A DNA stretch of 22,767 nt from a virus: positions 1 through 22,767 of IMG/VR virus record IMGVR_UViG_3300046323_000103; one strand, given 5' to 3'. Below the pieces are notes generated by a model. That model was not told the origin of the DNA, did not search any database, and saw only the letters and a list, made by a program, of their open reading frames with translations. Positions 21,979 through 22,767 of this stretch are shown here, piece after piece (positions within the stretch are counted from its first letter, which is position 1; each line of letters opens with the position of its first letter). The position numbers and the translations under genes are program-made.

Positions 21979-22406
21979 CAACACCTAAAATTGATAAATC
22001 CCTATCCGATATTTTTAACGTCGAACTGACAAAGACTGATAAAAGTATTGAAGCATTGCAACTTGAAGCGAAGCAAGAGGGTTTGTCGTCTTTGGAAAAA
22101 CAACGCCAGTATGTTTTGAATAATTTGGTGGAGATGATTGAGAACGGTAAGAAGTTGTTATCTAATATGACAACCATCGCAAACTCCACCGAACAGGGTA
22201 AGGATTTTGAGATCGCGTCTAAGCTAATTTCTACCATCGTGGATACTAACGTTACGTTGCTTGATTGTGAGGTTGCGCACGCCAAACCCCAAGAGAGCAA
22301 ATCGGGCGAACCTAGTACAGTTACAAATAATACAGCAGTGTTTGTGGGTACGACGAGCGACTTGTCTAATTATCTTAAACAGACAACTATTGACGCTAAA
22401 AACTAG
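21975..22406 (+). CDS. 16: Small terminase subunit, T4 gp16-like
   Basis: The product has 143 residues (T4 gp16: 164). The small terminase binds phage DNA and regulates the packaging motor gp17. The central stretch (LSSLEKQRQYVLNNLVEMIE, NGKKLLSNMTTIANSTEQGK and DFEIASKLISTIVDTNVTLL) forms the two long coiled-coil helices of the T4-like family. The C-terminal tail is polar and probably flexible, with a short SDLSNYLKQ end. The order gp13, gp14, gp15, gp16 follows T4. The large terminase gp17 would normally come next but is not found in the remaining 360 bases. Confidence 0.8.
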   Translation: MTTPKIDKSLSDIFNVELTKTDKSIEALQLEAKQEGLSSLEKQRQYVLNNLVEMIENGKKLLSNMTTIANSTEQGKDFEIASKLISTIVDTNVTLLDCEVAHAKPQESKSGEPSTVTNNTAVFVGTTSDLSNYLKQTTIDAKN

Positions 22407-22409
22407 AAC

Positions 22410-22417
22410 GTTAAATA
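22410..22417 (+). promoter_or_regulatory. Late-promoter-like octamer GTTAAATA after gp16
   Basis: The octamer lies four bases after the gp16 stop codon and 28 nt before the ATG at 22446, in a 39-base gap. The sequence is the same as at 5302, 12325 and 14203. Confidence 0.6.
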
Positions 22418-22445
22418 GTTATATATTCTTTAAACTGATGAGCTT

Positions 22446-22767
22446 ATGAGCAACCAAGAAAAATCAATTCGCGACAAATATTTTGCAGGAGAACTGTTTC
22501 GCTACGGTGAAATAGTAGAGGACGTTAATACTGGGGCTAAGATGAAAATCTTGGACCGAGGCTCTAACTACGTCACTGTATCTTGCAACGGTAATGTTGA
22601 AAAACGTTGGCTCAACGAGGTCAAAGAAGAAACTGTTATTGAAACGCCAGTTGAAGTTGTTGAAGCACCAAAAGAGTTTGAAATTTTAGAATCTGGTCAA
22701 ATTAAAATGTTTGGTCACGATACGCTTAATTTTGATGCCGAACTTTCTACGCTCGTTATTGAGCAGT
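22446..22767 (+). CDS. Uncharacterised protein after gp16 (3' partial)
   Basis: The frame is open from an ATG at 22446 to the window end (107 codons seen). An ATG at 22438 meets a stop after three codons and is excluded. The visible N-terminal ~60 residues (KYFAGELFRYGEIVEDVNTG, AKMKILDRGSNYVTVSCNGN and VEKRWLNEV) look like a small SH3-like or KOW-like beta barrel. I have seen this ILDRGxNYVTV...KxWLxEV pattern in phage proteins of unknown role. An acidic, proline-containing linker follows (VIETPVEVVEAP), then a second region. It has its own promoter-like site. It is not the large terminase: no Walker A motif or other gp17 feature appears in the visible part. Confidence 0.65.
   Translation, partial: MSNQEKSIRDKYFAGELFRYGEIVEDVNTGAKMKILDRGSNYVTVSCNGNVEKRWLNEVKEETVIETPVEVVEAPKEFEILESGQIKMFGHDTLNFDAELSTLVIEQ

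Noticed and set aside
21962-22300. 112-codon minus-strand frame over gp16
   Set aside because: Antisense to the small terminase, whose helices are clearly recognisable.
1-22767. tRNA genes, CRISPR arrays, transposons or clear intrinsic terminators
   Set aside because: None recognised by eye; gaps are short, with no strong GC hairpin followed by a T run.

Overview
The window is a dense, entirely plus-strand stretch of a tailed-phage genome, almost certainly a distant T4-like myovirus (Straboviridae-like or the related marine, freshwater and soil groups). The assignment rests on recognisable T4 homologues: a gp8-like baseplate wedge protein (5' end cut by the window), neck proteins gp13 and gp14, tail-completion protein gp15 and small terminase gp16. 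A large DUF4815-type virion protein of the kind common in cyanophage-like T4 relatives supports it. The host cannot be read from the sequence. There are no tRNAs, integrases, CRISPR arrays or host genes.

Layout. 1-7504: three large virion genes (gp8-like, DUF4815 protein, second large structural protein), probably baseplate or distal tail. 7513-8793: five small genes, several with adhesin or fibre-like motifs. 8809-13816: three tail fibre/tailspike genes of the pectate-lyase-like beta-helix type, separated by copies of a tiny membrane-gene pair in different states of decay. 13819-14238: decayed remnants, a possible peptidase fragment and tandem late-promoter-like sites. 14239-15438: another tail fibre gene and a small partner. 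15449-17435: a large unrecognised, probably virion, protein and a four-helix membrane protein. 17440-18396: gp13. 18410-20413: a lysis cassette (two multi-span membrane proteins, a 3TM-type holin candidate and a GH24 lysozyme) lying between gp13 and gp14. 20415-22406: gp14, gp15, gp16 in tight succession. 22446-end: an uncharacterised gene that runs off the window.

How it works together. The genes encode late functions: baseplate and fibre assembly, receptor binding, neck and tail completion, start of DNA packaging, and lysis. Most are packed end to end or overlap by a few bases. The few real gaps carry a repeated octamer, GTTAAATA, 26-41 nt before the next start codon, which looks like this phage's version of the T4 late promoter (TATAAATA).

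The most unusual part is the tail-fibre island at 8.8-14.2 kb. Three fibre genes share an adaptor module almost identical in DNA, but differ in base composition, middle domain and C-terminal module. The two-gene membrane unit after each fibre gene is retained in complementary pieces. This looks like a record of repeated fibre-gene gain and exchange.
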